A stretch of DNA of 64,000 nucleotides from JAXMAF01 sp046350555 (GTDB lineage Bacteria > Planctomycetota > Phycisphaerae > Phycisphaerales > SM1A02): the NCBI GenBank assembly GCA_046350555.1, contig JAXMAF010000027.1, forward strand, positions 1-64,000, given 5' to 3'. The notes below the pieces were generated by a model, which worked only from the letters and a program-made list of their open reading frames with translations, was not told the origin of the DNA and ran no database searches. Positions 8,767-17,945 of this stretch are shown here, piece by piece (the first letter of the stretch is position 1; every line of letters starts with the position of its first letter). The position numbers and the translations under genes are program-made.

Positions 8767-9464
8767 GCCGCGCTCCCGAACCGCCGGCGCATCCGGCGCG
8801 AGAGGATCTCGCCGCCCGCGAGGGCGACGAACGAGACGGCGATGGAGATGACCGCCAGCCGCGTGGCGAGCTCGTCGCCGCCGGGCACCTGCGTCGCGGT
8901 GTAGATCGCGCTGGGCAGCGTGCGCGTGCTTCCCGGGATGTTCCCGGCGAAGGTGATCGTCGCGCCGAATTCGCCCAGCGCCCGCGCGAAGGCGAGGAGC
9001 ACGCCGGCGCAGACGCCGGGCAGCGCCAGTGGAAGGGTGATCGTCGCGAAGACGCGCCATCCGTTGGCGCCGAGCGTCCGGGCCGCGTGCTCGAGTCGCG
9101 GATCGACCGCCTCGATGGCGAGCCGGACCGCGCGCACCAGGAGCGGAAAGCCCATCACCGCCGCGGCGAGCGCCGCGGCCTTCCAGGTGAAGGCGACGTC
9201 GACGTCGAACCGGTCGTGAAGGAGGCGACCGAGCGGTCCGCTTCGGCCAAGCAGCCGAAGCAGGAGATAGCCGACGACGACCGGTGGCAGGACCAGCGGC
9301 AGGTGGACGAACGCGTCGACGAGCGTCTTGCCGACGAACTCGCGCCGCGCGAGCAGCCAGGCGCACGCGATGCCGGGCGCGAGCATGAGCGCGACCGCGA
9401 CGAGCGCCACGCGAAGCGAGAGCAGGACGATTCCGAGCTCGTCGGTGGATGGAAGCGCCGGCAT
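8763..9464 (-). CDS. modB: Molybdate ABC transporter permease (233 aa)
   Basis: Membrane subunit of a molybdate-type importer. Five or so hydrophobic segments are visible, with the permease signature ALGEFGATITFAGNIPG near residues 160-180, characteristic of ModB. The ATG at 9464 gives MPALPSTDELGI, typical of the family. It is first in a two-gene modB-modC unit. The upstream neighbour is an unrelated DUF4139 gene, so the periplasmic binding protein gene modA is not here and must be elsewhere or absent. Confidence 0.85.
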   Translation of the reverse strand: MPALPSTDELGIVLLSLRVALVAVALMLAPGIACAWLLARREFVGKTLVDAFVHLPLVLPPVVVGYLLLRLLGRSGPLGRLLHDRFDVDVAFTWKAAALAAAVMGFPLLVRAVRLAIEAVDPRLEHAARTLGANGWRVFATITLPLALPGVCAGVLLAFARALGEFGATITFAGNIPGSTRTLPSAIYTATQVPGGDELATRLAVISIAVSFVALAGGEILSRRMRRRFGSAA

Positions 9465-9731
9465 GGGTGGTCGCTGGTGGATGCTCGCGGCGCCGCGAGG
9501 CTCATGCCACGGCGCGGCTTCGGAAGGGACGCCGGGGCCTCCCGGTGGTCGACGTCGTCAGCGCGGGGCTGGGTGGGTCATGGCCGACGGTAGGTGGGCC
9601 GTCCGCGACGGCGACCAAGCGTCGTCGCCGGCCGATTCCAGCGGACGTTCATGCATCCTGTCCCTCGCCCGCGATCGCCGCTCGGCGCCGGACCACCTCG
9701 AACGACGCGCGCGGACCGACCGGGGCGCGCA

Positions 9732-11747
9732 TCACTCCGGCAGCCCGGTCGTGCGCACGTCCTTGCCGTGGTCGACGCGCACGCCGTAGGTGACCGGAAA
9801 GGCCGTCTTGCCCGACGCGCCGGCCGGCACCTTGAGCAGCCACTTGAGGAAGCCCTGCGGCTTGAGCTCGTTCACGTACTCGGCGTCGGTCGCCAGCGGC
9901 GAACCGAGGTTGACCAGCGAGATGGCGATCTTCTCGTTGCGCGAGACGGGCATGCGGTCCATGAGCTCCACCGTGATCGGCGCCGAGGTGGGATTGTCGA
10001 TCTCGATCCGGTAGTCGTACGCCGTCTGCACGCCTCCGCCGAGCAGTCCGGTCCTGCTCGTGTTCTTCGTGACCAGCTTGCGCGTCGCCTTGAGGTTCCG
10101 GTCGACACCAAAGAAGAGCTCGAACGAGGCGCCGGGCGCGACGGTGGAGAGGCGCGTTGGACCGATGAAGTCGTTGCCGAGGAAGATCGCGGCGCCGCCC
10201 GGAAGGAGCTGGTACTGGCTGGCGTTGCTCACCTCGCCGCGAAGGTAGACCGATTCGGTCAGCAGTGGCCGCGCGACGTGGATGAACTCCGGCTTGGCGT
10301 CGATGGTCGCGATGCGCGTGCGCTGCTGGCGGTCGGCGTTGGTCTTGACCGTCACCGTGCGCGGAAGCGTGAACGTGACCGCGGGGCCGCCCGCGCTCAC
10401 GCTCGCCGCCGCGGACATCTCGTCGAGCGCCTTCCGATACTCGGCCTGCTTGTCGGCCTCCCCCGCCGTGCCGAAGACGGAGCCGCCACCGCCACCGCTT
10501 CCACCTCGACCCGGCTCGCCGGTGGGCCGTCCCGGGGGCGGCGCCGGAGGCGAGGCGGCGACGGCGGACCGCAGTGTGTTCTCCGCGGGCTGCGGCATCG
10601 AGACGTCGACATAGACGGGATTGAGGACGGGTGGGTTGGCGGCCGTGGTGGGCTGCGCCGTCGAGAGCGTCATGGCCACGTCGTTCCAATCCTCGCCGCT
10701 GCGCTGGAGCAGGAGCGCGTCGTACTCGATCGCCACCGTCTTCGCCGCGACGTCGCCGCGCACGTTGTAGATCGGCTCCCAGGCGGCGTTGGCGACGAGA
10801 TAGACCAGCTCGACGACGAGCTCGCCCGCGGACGGCGCGGCGACCGTGACGATCGCGTCGCGGCGCACCTTCGTCTGGTCGGCCCGCGCGGCCCGCGCCG
10901 CGCGGTCGGCTTCGAGCACGGCCAGCGACTTCTGCGTGGCGTCGCCCCTGTCCACGAGGTCGCGCCTGGCCTTGAGCAGCGTCTGCCGTTGGCTGGCGAC
11001 GAAATCGATCTGCTTCTGGAGCGAGGCGAGGTCGAGCGCCGGCGTGCCCGCCTTCTCGCTGGCGTCGCCGGTCGCCCGGACGGAGATCGCGTCGATCAGC
11101 TTCTCCTGTTGCGCGACCGTCGCGAGGTCCTCCGCGAGCCGCGCGATCTCCTTCTTGTGGGTCGCGATCCTGGCGTCGAGGGCCGCGAGCTCGGCGTCGG
11201 CCGCGACCTGTGTCGGTGTCTGTCGGTAGTCGACGCCGATCACCTTCGCGACGCCGCTCGGCGTGCGCGCCTGGAGGGAATCGGGCTGGATCGCCTCGGG
11301 AAGCGCCGCGAAGAGCACCTCGTAGACGCCTTGCTGGACCGATGCGACGGCGCGCCGGGTGACCGCGGCGCGCCCCGGGAAGAGGGTCACCGCGGTGATC
11401 GTCGATGGCGGTTCGATCGGCCTTGGAACCAGCGAACCGTCGGCAGGGGCGTCGCTCGCGCGGGGGCCGGCGGCGCCAACCTGTGTTGCGAGCGCGTCCG
11501 GGACCGCGTCGGCGCCAGGGGCCATCGCGACGAACCGCCCGAGCGGGCTCGCCGGTTCGATCGTGGGCGAGGCGATGACTGGAATCGACGACGCGGCTGG
11601 CGTGATGCGCGTCCCAGTTAATTCTCGCGCCCCATCCACCCCAATTCCGCCGTGCGACGCCGCTGTGGGCGAGGGGTCGAAGGCATGGAGGTCTGTTGGA
11701 ATCCGTATGACAAGGGCGAGCAGTCCGACGAGGGCGATGGGATGCAT
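9732..11747 (-). CDS. DUF4139 (mucoidy inhibitor MuiA-like) protein with in-frame palindromic element (671 aa)
   Basis: Exported protein of the DUF4139 family, whose function is poorly known. After a hydrophobic start (MHPIALVGLLAL) the palindromic element encodes roughly residues 13-48. A linker, an N-terminal beta domain (ITAVTLFPGRAAVTR), a coiled-coil section (residues ~140-245) and the C-terminal beta domain follow. The family hallmarks NAAWEPIYNVRGD and EDWNDVAMTLSTAQP are present. A Gly/Pro-rich linker of about 50 residues interrupts the C-terminal domain. The ATG at 11747 is chosen because it gives a short basic-to-hydrophobic start; the frame stays open upstream without signal-like sequence. 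Confidence 0.75.
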   Translation of the reverse strand: MHPIALVGLLALVIRIPTDLHAFDPSPTAASHGGIGVDGARELTGTRITPAASSIPVIASPTIEPASPLGRFVAMAPGADAVPDALATQVGAAGPRASDAPADGSLVPRPIEPPSTITAVTLFPGRAAVTRRAVASVQQGVYEVLFAALPEAIQPDSLQARTPSGVAKVIGVDYRQTPTQVAADAELAALDARIATHKKEIARLAEDLATVAQQEKLIDAISVRATGDASEKAGTPALDLASLQKQIDFVASQRQTLLKARRDLVDRGDATQKSLAVLEADRAARAARADQTKVRRDAIVTVAAPSAGELVVELVYLVANAAWEPIYNVRGDVAAKTVAIEYDALLLQRSGEDWNDVAMTLSTAQPTTAANPPVLNPVYVDVSMPQPAENTLRSAVAASPPAPPPGRPTGEPGRGGSGGGGGSVFGTAGEADKQAEYRKALDEMSAAASVSAGGPAVTFTLPRTVTVKTNADRQQRTRIATIDAKPEFIHVARPLLTESVYLRGEVSNASQYQLLPGGAAIFLGNDFIGPTRLSTVAPGASFELFFGVDRNLKATRKLVTKNTSRTGLLGGGVQTAYDYRIEIDNPTSAPITVELMDRMPVSRNEKIAISLVNLGSPLATDAEYVNELKPQGFLKWLLKVPAGASGKTAFPVTYGVRVDHGKDVRTTGLPE
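11605..11708 (-). repeat. Palindromic element copy A (in-frame in DUF4139 gene)
   Basis: This is a full 104-bp copy. On the minus strand it encodes IRIPTDLHAFDPSPT, then GIGVDGARELTGTRIT, directly after the hydrophobic start of the DUF4139 protein. The ends form imperfect inverted repeats (ATACGGATTCCA against ATGCGCGTCCCA). Confidence 0.85.
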
Positions 11748-11964
11748 GGGGACTCCGTGGGCCTCTTGGTTGAATCCTGGCCGCATGTCCGATGCACGCG
11801 GCGAGCGCGGCGCAGCGATGCGCGGCTTCGCTGGCACGAAGCCGCGGGCGGCCTTCCACGCATTGTGGCCGATCGGAGCGGATTGTCTCGTTTCGGAGAG
11901 CGCCGGATCCGCCTCGCCGCACGGATCACGGAACGCTGGACAGGCCATACAACGGCCCCCCCGG

Positions 11965-13305
11965 TCACTCCGCCTTGCGGAAGAGGTCGAGGAAGCGGTC
12001 CTCGTACGCCCCGAAGACACCGAATCGGTCTAGCTCGCGCTTGAGCGACGGAGCGTTCGCGCGGTCGCGCTGCGCCGCCTCGAAGAGCGACTCGATCAGC
12101 GCGTGGCCCGCGGCATCGAGCGCCGGCACGCGGCGCCGCGCCATCGGTGGTTCGTCGCGCTTGCCGGACGGCGAAGCGCCCGATGACGGCGAGCCGGGCG
12201 AGCGCGCACCGGATGACGGCGCGCCTGGCGAGGCCTTGCCGGGCGCGTTGCTTCCGGTTGGACCCTGCTTGCCGCGCGGAGGCTCTGGCGCCGTGGATCC
12301 CTTCGAATCGGCTGGCGAACGCCCCTTCGGCGGCGCGTCGTCGTCGGAGTCCGCGGCATCGCCCGGCGCTTCCGAGGATTCCTCGTCGGCGAGAAGCTCG
12401 CTCGCCTCTTCCATGGCGTGGCGGAGCGCCGCCTGCTGGCGGCGAAGCTGCTCGTGCAGCTCGATCAGTTGCGGTGTCATCGTCTCGGACTGCTCGGCGA
12501 GCGCCGTCGTGTCGACGTCGATCCCGGCGAGTTCGGCGAACATGCGCACCGCGGCGAGCGCCGACTTCGGGTTGGGTGCGCCGGCGGCGAAGAAGGGCAT
12601 CTCGCCAAGCAGGCACATCGCCGGCATGCCGCGTTCGGCGGCGGCGGCGAGCAGGGCGCCGTTGAGGCCGCCGATCTGGCCCTCCGGCAGGAGGTCGAGC
12701 GAGTGGCTGCGCATTTCGTCGAGCATCGCGGGCGCCGTCACCGCGGCGTAGACGCGCGGATCGTCCTGCGGGCGAAGGGCGCTGGCCATCGCGGCGAAGG
12801 TCACCACGCGCTCGACGCCATGCGCCTGCGCCACGTCGAGGATCCGTCGGCACAGTGCATCGCCGTTCATCGTCGGCTGCGCCTCGCCCACGAAGAAGAC
12901 GAGGTCGCGCCGGCCCTGGGGGTCGCGCCACGCGAAGAAGAGCGAGCGCGGAAGCCGCCCGGCCCGGGCGATCCCGTTTCGCACCTCGACGTGATCGACG
13001 CCGAAGAACTCGCTCTCGGGAAGCATGCCGAGCGGCTTGGCGTCGAGCGCCTGCGCCAGATGGCCCGCGGCGATCGACGCCACGCCGCCCATGCCGGGCC
13101 ATGCGGCGACGAGCCATGGACGAACCATCGGCGGCGGTGTCTGCGCCCCGCGCCCGAGCGCCGTCGGCTCCGCGCCGCCGTCGCCGAGCTCGAGTCGGCC
13201 CGGCGAGGCCGCGGCGTCGCGCGACGGATCGCGCACCGACCGATCGGTCGGCTTGCCGGCGGGGTCGCTGGGGGAGTCGTGGATGTCGCGTGGCATGTCG
13301 TTCAT
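11965..13305 (-). CDS. PAC2-family protein with low-complexity C-terminal extension (446 aa)
   Basis: Residues ~60-310 match the PAC2 fold related to proteasome-assembly chaperones: PWLVAAWPGMGGVA, DLVFFVGEAQPT, GVERVVTFAAMAS, and GLNGALLAAAAERGMPAMCLLGEMP. Bacterial PAC2 proteins have no settled function. Residues ~330-425 form a Ser/Pro/Gly-rich disordered stretch, then a short conserved tail (FGAYEDRFLDLFRKAE) that may be a binding segment. The ATG at 13305 gives MNDMPRD. The frame is open further upstream only because palindromic element B happens to be open in it. Confidence 0.78.
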   Translation of the reverse strand: MNDMPRDIHDSPSDPAGKPTDRSVRDPSRDAAASPGRLELGDGGAEPTALGRGAQTPPPMVRPWLVAAWPGMGGVASIAAGHLAQALDAKPLGMLPESEFFGVDHVEVRNGIARAGRLPRSLFFAWRDPQGRRDLVFFVGEAQPTMNGDALCRRILDVAQAHGVERVVTFAAMASALRPQDDPRVYAAVTAPAMLDEMRSHSLDLLPEGQIGGLNGALLAAAAERGMPAMCLLGEMPFFAAGAPNPKSALAAVRMFAELAGIDVDTTALAEQSETMTPQLIELHEQLRRQQAALRHAMEEASELLADEESSEAPGDAADSDDDAPPKGRSPADSKGSTAPEPPRGKQGPTGSNAPGKASPGAPSSGARSPGSPSSGASPSGKRDEPPMARRRVPALDAAGHALIESLFEAAQRDRANAPSLKRELDRFGVFGAYEDRFLDLFRKAE

Positions 13306-13357
13306 GGGTTCCTCGTGGCGACCGCGTCGATCGAACGAGCGTGACGCGCTCGCCGTA

Positions 13358-13461
13358 ATACGCATCCCAATTGACTCTCGCGCCCCACCCAACCCAATTC
13401 CGCCGTGAGATACCGTTGTGGGCACGGGGTCCAACGCATGGAGGTCTACTGGAATCCGTAT
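13358..13461 (-). repeat. Palindromic element copy B
   Basis: A full 104-bp copy with ends ATACGCATCCCA and the complement of ATACGGATTCCA. It sits 53 bp upstream of the PAC2 gene in the same orientation as copy A, so it is intergenic or in the 5' leader. Confidence 0.9.
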
Positions 13462-13875
13462 GAGTGAGACGCTGCAATCGACGTGCCAGTTCGCCACACG
13501 CTCCGGCGACGGCCGCGGATATGGTTCGGTCAAGCGTTGACGTCGTTCGCCTCCGGCTCGTGGATGCGGCCCAACGGCTTCGGCTCGCTGGCCTCGGATC
13601 CTTGGGCTTCGCGCGCCGGCCTCGGGCCTGCTGGGCCGCACCGTCGTGCAGCCGCCGACTTCCAGCTCGCCGGCCGACGAGTTCGACCTTGGCCAGCCGC
13701 CAACACCACGCTCGGCCAAATCCGGAATGTCGGTGACATCTTCGCACCTCCTGGCATCGAAGGAAGCGTCGCGGTGGGCCCTCGATCCGGCAGCCATGCC
13801 GGAACATCCGCCGCATTCGAACCGTCGGGCGAACCGCTCAACACGACGCGAGCGCTCGACGCGATGGGAACAACC
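13462..13875. other. Intergenic region upstream of msrBA
   Basis: About 410 bp between palindromic element B and the MsrBA start. The msrBA frame is open back to 13483, but that translation lacks family features. I see no hairpin or clear promoter. Confidence 0.4.
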
Positions 13876-15045
13876 ATGAACCGCTCCGGTCCACTTCTTC
13901 CAATGCTCGCCTTCGGGCTCGCGACCGTCCTGGCGACGGTTGTGCTTGCCCGCAACGCTTCCGACCGCTTGGCGGCCGATGCGCCCGCCGACGGCGGCGC
14001 CTCCACGGCGCCGGCGACCCCAGCCCCCTCCAACGACACCATGAAGACCACTCCTCAGCGCTCGGCCACGGCCGGCGCGGCGAACCCGACGTCCGGTGGC
14101 GTGAAGCCCGTCTACTCGAAGTCGCGCTACGACATCACGCCGCTGCCGCGCGAGACTGTCGAACGGCTCGCCTCGAAGCTCGATCCGGAGGCGTACCGCG
14201 TGACGCAGCGCGCCGGCACCGAGCCGGCCTTCTGCGGGAACCTCTACGACAACCACAAGCAGGGCTTCTACGCCTGCGTCGTCTGCGGGCTTCCGCTCTT
14301 CTCGTCGGAGCACAAGTTCGACTCGGGCACCGGCTGGCCCAGCTTCTTCCAGCCGTTCGACCCCGCGCACGTCGGCTCGCGCGAGGACCGCTCCCTCGGG
14401 ATGTCGCGCGACGAGATCTTCTGCGTCCGCTGCAACTCCCATCTCGGGCACGTCTTCAACGACGGACCGAAGCCGACCGGCCAGCGCCACTGCCTCAACT
14501 CGGCGGCGCTGCGCTTCATCGAGAAGGGCCAGCCGGTGCCGGCCGAGAGCCAGCCCGTGCAGACCCGGACCGCCTACTTCGCCGGCGGCTGCTTCTGGGG
14601 CATCGAGCACTACTTCGACCAGGGGCCCGGCGTGCTCGAGGCGGTGAGCGGCTACATGCAGGGCAAGACCGAGAACCCGACCTACGAGCAGGTCTGCGCC
14701 CACGACACGGGCCATGCGGAGACCGTGAAGGTCGTCTACGACCCGAACCGCATCAGCTATCGCCGCCTGCTCGAAGCGTTCTTCGTCATGCACGACCCCA
14801 CGCAGCTCAATCGGCAGGGGCCCGACTACGGCGATCAATACCGCTCGGGGATCTTCTGCACCGACGACGAGCAGCTCGCCGAGGCGCAGCGCTTCATCGC
14901 CGAGCGACAGGCCGATGCCCTCTTCAAGGGACGCAAGATCGTGACGCAGGTCGAGCGGGCGAAGACGTTCTATCCCGCGGAGACCTATCACCAGGACTAT
15001 GTGGAACGCACCGGTCGGGCGTGCCACGTGAGCAATCCCTGGTAG
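13876..15045 (+). CDS. msrBA: Fused peptide methionine sulfoxide reductase MsrB-MsrA, exported (389 aa)
   Basis: Bifunctional repair enzyme that reduces both stereoisomers of methionine sulfoxide. Residues 1-27 form a signal or anchor sequence and an Ala/Pro linker follows, so it probably acts outside the cytoplasmic membrane. The MsrB domain (about 82-216) has zinc cysteines C134, C137, C183 and C186 and catalytic C206 in RHCLNSAALRF. The MsrA domain (about 230-389) has catalytic C239 in GGCFWG. The order MsrB then MsrA is the less common fusion order. ATG 13876 is preferred because GGGAAC lies at ribosome-binding distance; ATG 13864 is also in frame. Confidence 0.92.
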   Translation: MNRSGPLLPMLAFGLATVLATVVLARNASDRLAADAPADGGASTAPATPAPSNDTMKTTPQRSATAGAANPTSGGVKPVYSKSRYDITPLPRETVERLASKLDPEAYRVTQRAGTEPAFCGNLYDNHKQGFYACVVCGLPLFSSEHKFDSGTGWPSFFQPFDPAHVGSREDRSLGMSRDEIFCVRCNSHLGHVFNDGPKPTGQRHCLNSAALRFIEKGQPVPAESQPVQTRTAYFAGGCFWGIEHYFDQGPGVLEAVSGYMQGKTENPTYEQVCAHDTGHAETVKVVYDPNRISYRRLLEAFFVMHDPTQLNRQGPDYGDQYRSGIFCTDDEQLAEAQRFIAERQADALFKGRKIVTQVERAKTFYPAETYHQDYVERTGRACHVSNPW

Positions 15046-15109
15046 CCGGTGTGGCCGTCCGCGGGCCGACCGACCGCGCGGGACTTGATCGACGAGACTT
15101 GGGAACGAA

Positions 15110-15140
15110 CCACGGCCCCGGCAATGTGCCGGGGCCGTGG
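15110..15140. terminator. Bidirectional terminator hairpin
   Basis: A perfect 14-bp GC-rich inverted repeat (CCACGGCCCCGGCA and its complement) with a 3-nt ATG loop. It lies between the convergent msrBA and subtilase genes and could stop transcription from both. Confidence 0.8.
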
Positions 15141-15199
15141 TGTGTCGGTCGTTCACCAGCGTTCCGGTGCGCGCAGCGCGCGTCCGGCACATGGATGCC

Positions 15200-17581
15200 T
15201 CACTCGATCTCCGCGTACGCGGTGATGTTCGCGCTTGCCGCGAGCCCGGCGCCGCTGCCGTCGAAGAAGAGCGCGAACGTTCCCGCGGTCGTCGCGCCGA
15301 GCGACGTCGGCGAGAAGTCCACGAGGTCGAGGCCGTCGCCGCTCGCGCCGGTCACCGAGAAGGCGCCGAGCGTCGAGAAGGTGATGAGCCCCGTCGAGAG
15401 GATGTTCACCGCATCGACGTCCTCGTTCGTCGTCGTGAGCCCGACGTCGCTGGCGTCGAAGAAGTAGGACCACGTGCCCGCGGTGTTGGCGCCGAGCGAC
15501 GTCGCCGTGAACTTGATCAGGTCCTTGTCGTCGAGCCCCGAGAGTCCCGTGACCGTCGCCGAGCCGGTCGTCGAGATGACCAGGTTGCCGTCGGTGGCCA
15601 CGGCGATCGCGTCGATGTCCTCGTTGCTCGTCGTGAGCCCCACGTCGCTGCCGTCGAAGTAGAAGTTCCACGTTCCGGCGGTGTTGGCGCCGAGCGAGGT
15701 CGGCGTGAAGCGGACGATGTCGCTGTCGTCGATCGACGTTCCGCTCGGCCCGCCGACGAGCCCGGCCAGCGTGCCGTCGAGGTCGACCGAGATGAGCAGG
15801 TCGCCGTTGGCGAGCCGATGCAGGCCGTCGATGGTGAAGCCGGCGAGGCCCACGTCGTTGCCGTCGAAGTAGAGCGACCACGCGGCGGTGCTCGGGTTGT
15901 ACGCGACGATCTGGTTGCCGCCCACCGCGCCGACGCCGGGAATGGTCGGATTGCCGGTGAAGACCATCAGCATCGTGCCCGGTCCCCACGTCGGCGGCGG
16001 GGGCGGCGGAGGCGCGCCGTTGATGGCGTTGTAGAGGTTCACGCGCCCGGCGCCGAGGAGTCCGCTGTACGACGGGTTCAGCGCGCTGATGTCGTCCACC
16101 GTCGTCTTGAGCTGGTTCCAGACCTGCGCCGCGGTCCACGTCGGGTTCCTGGACCAGACGCTCGCGGCGACCGACGCGGTGATCGGCGTCGCCATCGAGG
16201 TGCCGTCGAGCGCCGCGATGTAGTCGTTCGCCGGATCGCTGTGCACGTGGTAGAGGCTGTAGATGCCGACGCCCGGCGCGGAGATGTCGACCCACGTTCC
16301 GTACGACGAGAAGCTCGCCTTCTTGTCCGCCTGGTCGGTCGCCGCGACGGAGTAGCAGTCGCTGCGCGAGTTCACGTAGCCGGCGGTCTGGTTGTTGCTG
16401 TTTCCCGCGGCGACGAAGACGAGCCCGCCCGCGTTGATGAAGTAGGTGATCCCCGCGTCGATGCCGCCGGAGTTGCTCGATCCCCACGAGCACGAGGCGA
16501 TCCGGGCGCCCTTGTTGGCGGCGTAGTAGAACGCGCTCGCCGCGAAGTCCATGCGGATGTAGCCGACCTCCTGGCCAAGGTAGCTGCCGGAGTATCCGAT
16601 GCGCAGGGCCATGACCTTCACGCCGTTGCCGGTGGGCTGGAGCGTTCCGTTGCCCCATCCGCCCGACGAGCTGCACGTGGCGTAGCCGTTGTTGTTGATG
16701 GCGGCGATGTTCCCCGCGCAGTGCGTGCCGTGGCCGTTGAAGTCGCGCGGATCGTTGTCGGCGGTGAGGCAGTCCTCGCCGCTCCAGCAGCCGCTGGTGA
16801 TGCCGGTCACGAAGTCCCAGCCCACCCAGTCGTCGACGTATCCATTGCCGTCGTCGTCGACGCCGGCGACGCCGTTCTTCTCGGCCGTGTTGATCCAGAT
16901 GTTCCCGTCGGTGCCGCCGGGGTTGGCCGACGACGCGTTGCTGCCGCCAAGGTCCTTGTGGTAGTAGCGCACGCCGGAGTCCATCATGGCGACGATCGTG
17001 TTCGTCGTTCCGGTCCACGTGTTCCACGTCTCCGGCGCGTCGATGTCCTTGTCGCTCGCCTGGTTGAGGTGCCATTGCGACGCGTAGTTGCCGTCGTTGG
17101 GCGTGGCGTAGACGAAATGCACGCCGATCGGCTGCGCCTGGATCACCATCGGATCGGCGGCGTAGAGGGCGAGCGCATGCTCCAGCGTCGCCTTCGTGGG
17201 GTCGATCCGCACCCGGTACCAGCCGGAGAGGTCGGCGAGCCCGTTGCGCTGCGAGATGCGGTGCGCCTCGGGGAAGAGCGGCTCGAGCGCGAAGACGCCG
17301 AGCTCGTCGACCAGCTCGTCGAGCGAGCCGATGCCGCTCAGCCCCGCGTCGAGCACGGGCGACGCCGCGAGGACGCGCGCCGCGGCCTGGCGCACCTCGA
17401 TGACGAGCGCGTCGGGCACGTACTCGACCCCGGGATCGATCGCGGCGATGAACGCCGGATCGTGGCGCAGCTCGGGCTGGGCGACGAGCGCGTCGCCGGG
17501 CTTCTGGGCCGGTGAGGGCGCGACCTGCGCCACGGCGATCGCCGCCGGCGCGAGGGAAAGCACGAACATTCGTCGGACCAC
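15200..17581 (-). CDS. Secreted subtilisin-like serine protease (793 aa)
   Basis: S8-family protease with a signal peptide (MVRRMFVLSLAPAAIAVAQ) and a long N-terminal segment that may be a propeptide (about 30-160). The catalytic triad is visible: D201 (MMDSGV), H284 (GHGTHCAG) and S462 (GTSMATP), with oxyanion Asn N394 (AAGNS). An Asp-rich calcium-loop-like segment (DDDGNGYVDD, about 242-251) precedes the His. After a proline run near residue 527, the last ~260 residues contain four related units, each with FDGSDVGL- or FDASDVGL-like motifs and TSLGANTAGT spacers, probably beta-propeller-like or adhesive. All catalytic residues are intact. Confidence 0.88.
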   Translation of the reverse strand: MVRRMFVLSLAPAAIAVAQVAPSPAQKPGDALVAQPELRHDPAFIAAIDPGVEYVPDALVIEVRQAAARVLAASPVLDAGLSGIGSLDELVDELGVFALEPLFPEAHRISQRNGLADLSGWYRVRIDPTKATLEHALALYAADPMVIQAQPIGVHFVYATPNDGNYASQWHLNQASDKDIDAPETWNTWTGTTNTIVAMMDSGVRYYHKDLGGSNASSANPGGTDGNIWINTAEKNGVAGVDDDGNGYVDDWVGWDFVTGITSGCWSGEDCLTADNDPRDFNGHGTHCAGNIAAINNNGYATCSSSGGWGNGTLQPTGNGVKVMALRIGYSGSYLGQEVGYIRMDFAASAFYYAANKGARIASCSWGSSNSGGIDAGITYFINAGGLVFVAAGNSNNQTAGYVNSRSDCYSVAATDQADKKASFSSYGTWVDISAPGVGIYSLYHVHSDPANDYIAALDGTSMATPITASVAASVWSRNPTWTAAQVWNQLKTTVDDISALNPSYSGLLGAGRVNLYNAINGAPPPPPPPTWGPGTMLMVFTGNPTIPGVGAVGGNQIVAYNPSTAAWSLYFDGNDVGLAGFTIDGLHRLANGDLLISVDLDGTLAGLVGGPSGTSIDDSDIVRFTPTSLGANTAGTWNFYFDGSDVGLTTSNEDIDAIAVATDGNLVISTTGSATVTGLSGLDDKDLIKFTATSLGANTAGTWSYFFDASDVGLTTTNEDVDAVNILSTGLITFSTLGAFSVTGASGDGLDLVDFSPTSLGATTAGTFALFFDGSGAGLAASANITAYAEIE

Positions 17582-17945
17582 GTTGAACCTCCATTCGCCG
17601 CGGGCGTGCGGCGTTGGTCCGGTCGACCTCCGTCACGCGAAGTCCGCGCAGCCGGACACGCCGCGGCGGGCATGCCGTTCATGCCGCGGGCGTCGACGTC
17701 GATCGATCGGTGATGAATCCCACACGCTGCGCTGGCGGTCCGCCGCGGCCGCCGGCACGGTGCCGGCGACGTCTCCCTTCGCAGGGGCCACCGGGAACGC
17801 GACGCTAACCGGAGCCTTGGCGGGACGCAAGGCAATTGCCCCCGGCGCCGCATTCATGGTGCAGGACTTCCGCCCGTCCGTCGATGCATCCTGCAACCGA
17901 GACGTAGCCCGGTCCGTAGTGTACTATGACAGTCATACACATCCC
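17582..17945. other. Divergent promoter region of subtilase and gntR
   Basis: About 360 bp between two divergent genes. It contains the palindromic operator-like site at 17921-17938 next to gntR. No other element is evident. Confidence 0.5.
17921..17938. promoter_or_regulatory. Palindromic operator overlapping a -10 box, gntR promoter
   Basis: TATGACAGTCATA is a 13-bp palindrome (6-bp arms, 1-bp centre) flanked by GTAC and C. TACTAT at 17922-17927 fits a -10 box, and the gntR ATG follows at 17946. YtrA-type GntR regulators commonly repress their own operon through such sites; binding here is inferred. Confidence 0.6.

Noticed and set aside
11618..13816. 732-codon minus frame crossing two palindromic elements and the PAC2 gene
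   Set aside because: It is out of frame with the PAC2 domain. It stays open partly because the repeats are open in several frames.
15137..17515. Long plus-strand open frame opposite the subtilase
   Set aside because: The minus strand carries the full catalytic triad and signal peptide; the plus translation is Arg/Val-rich low-complexity.
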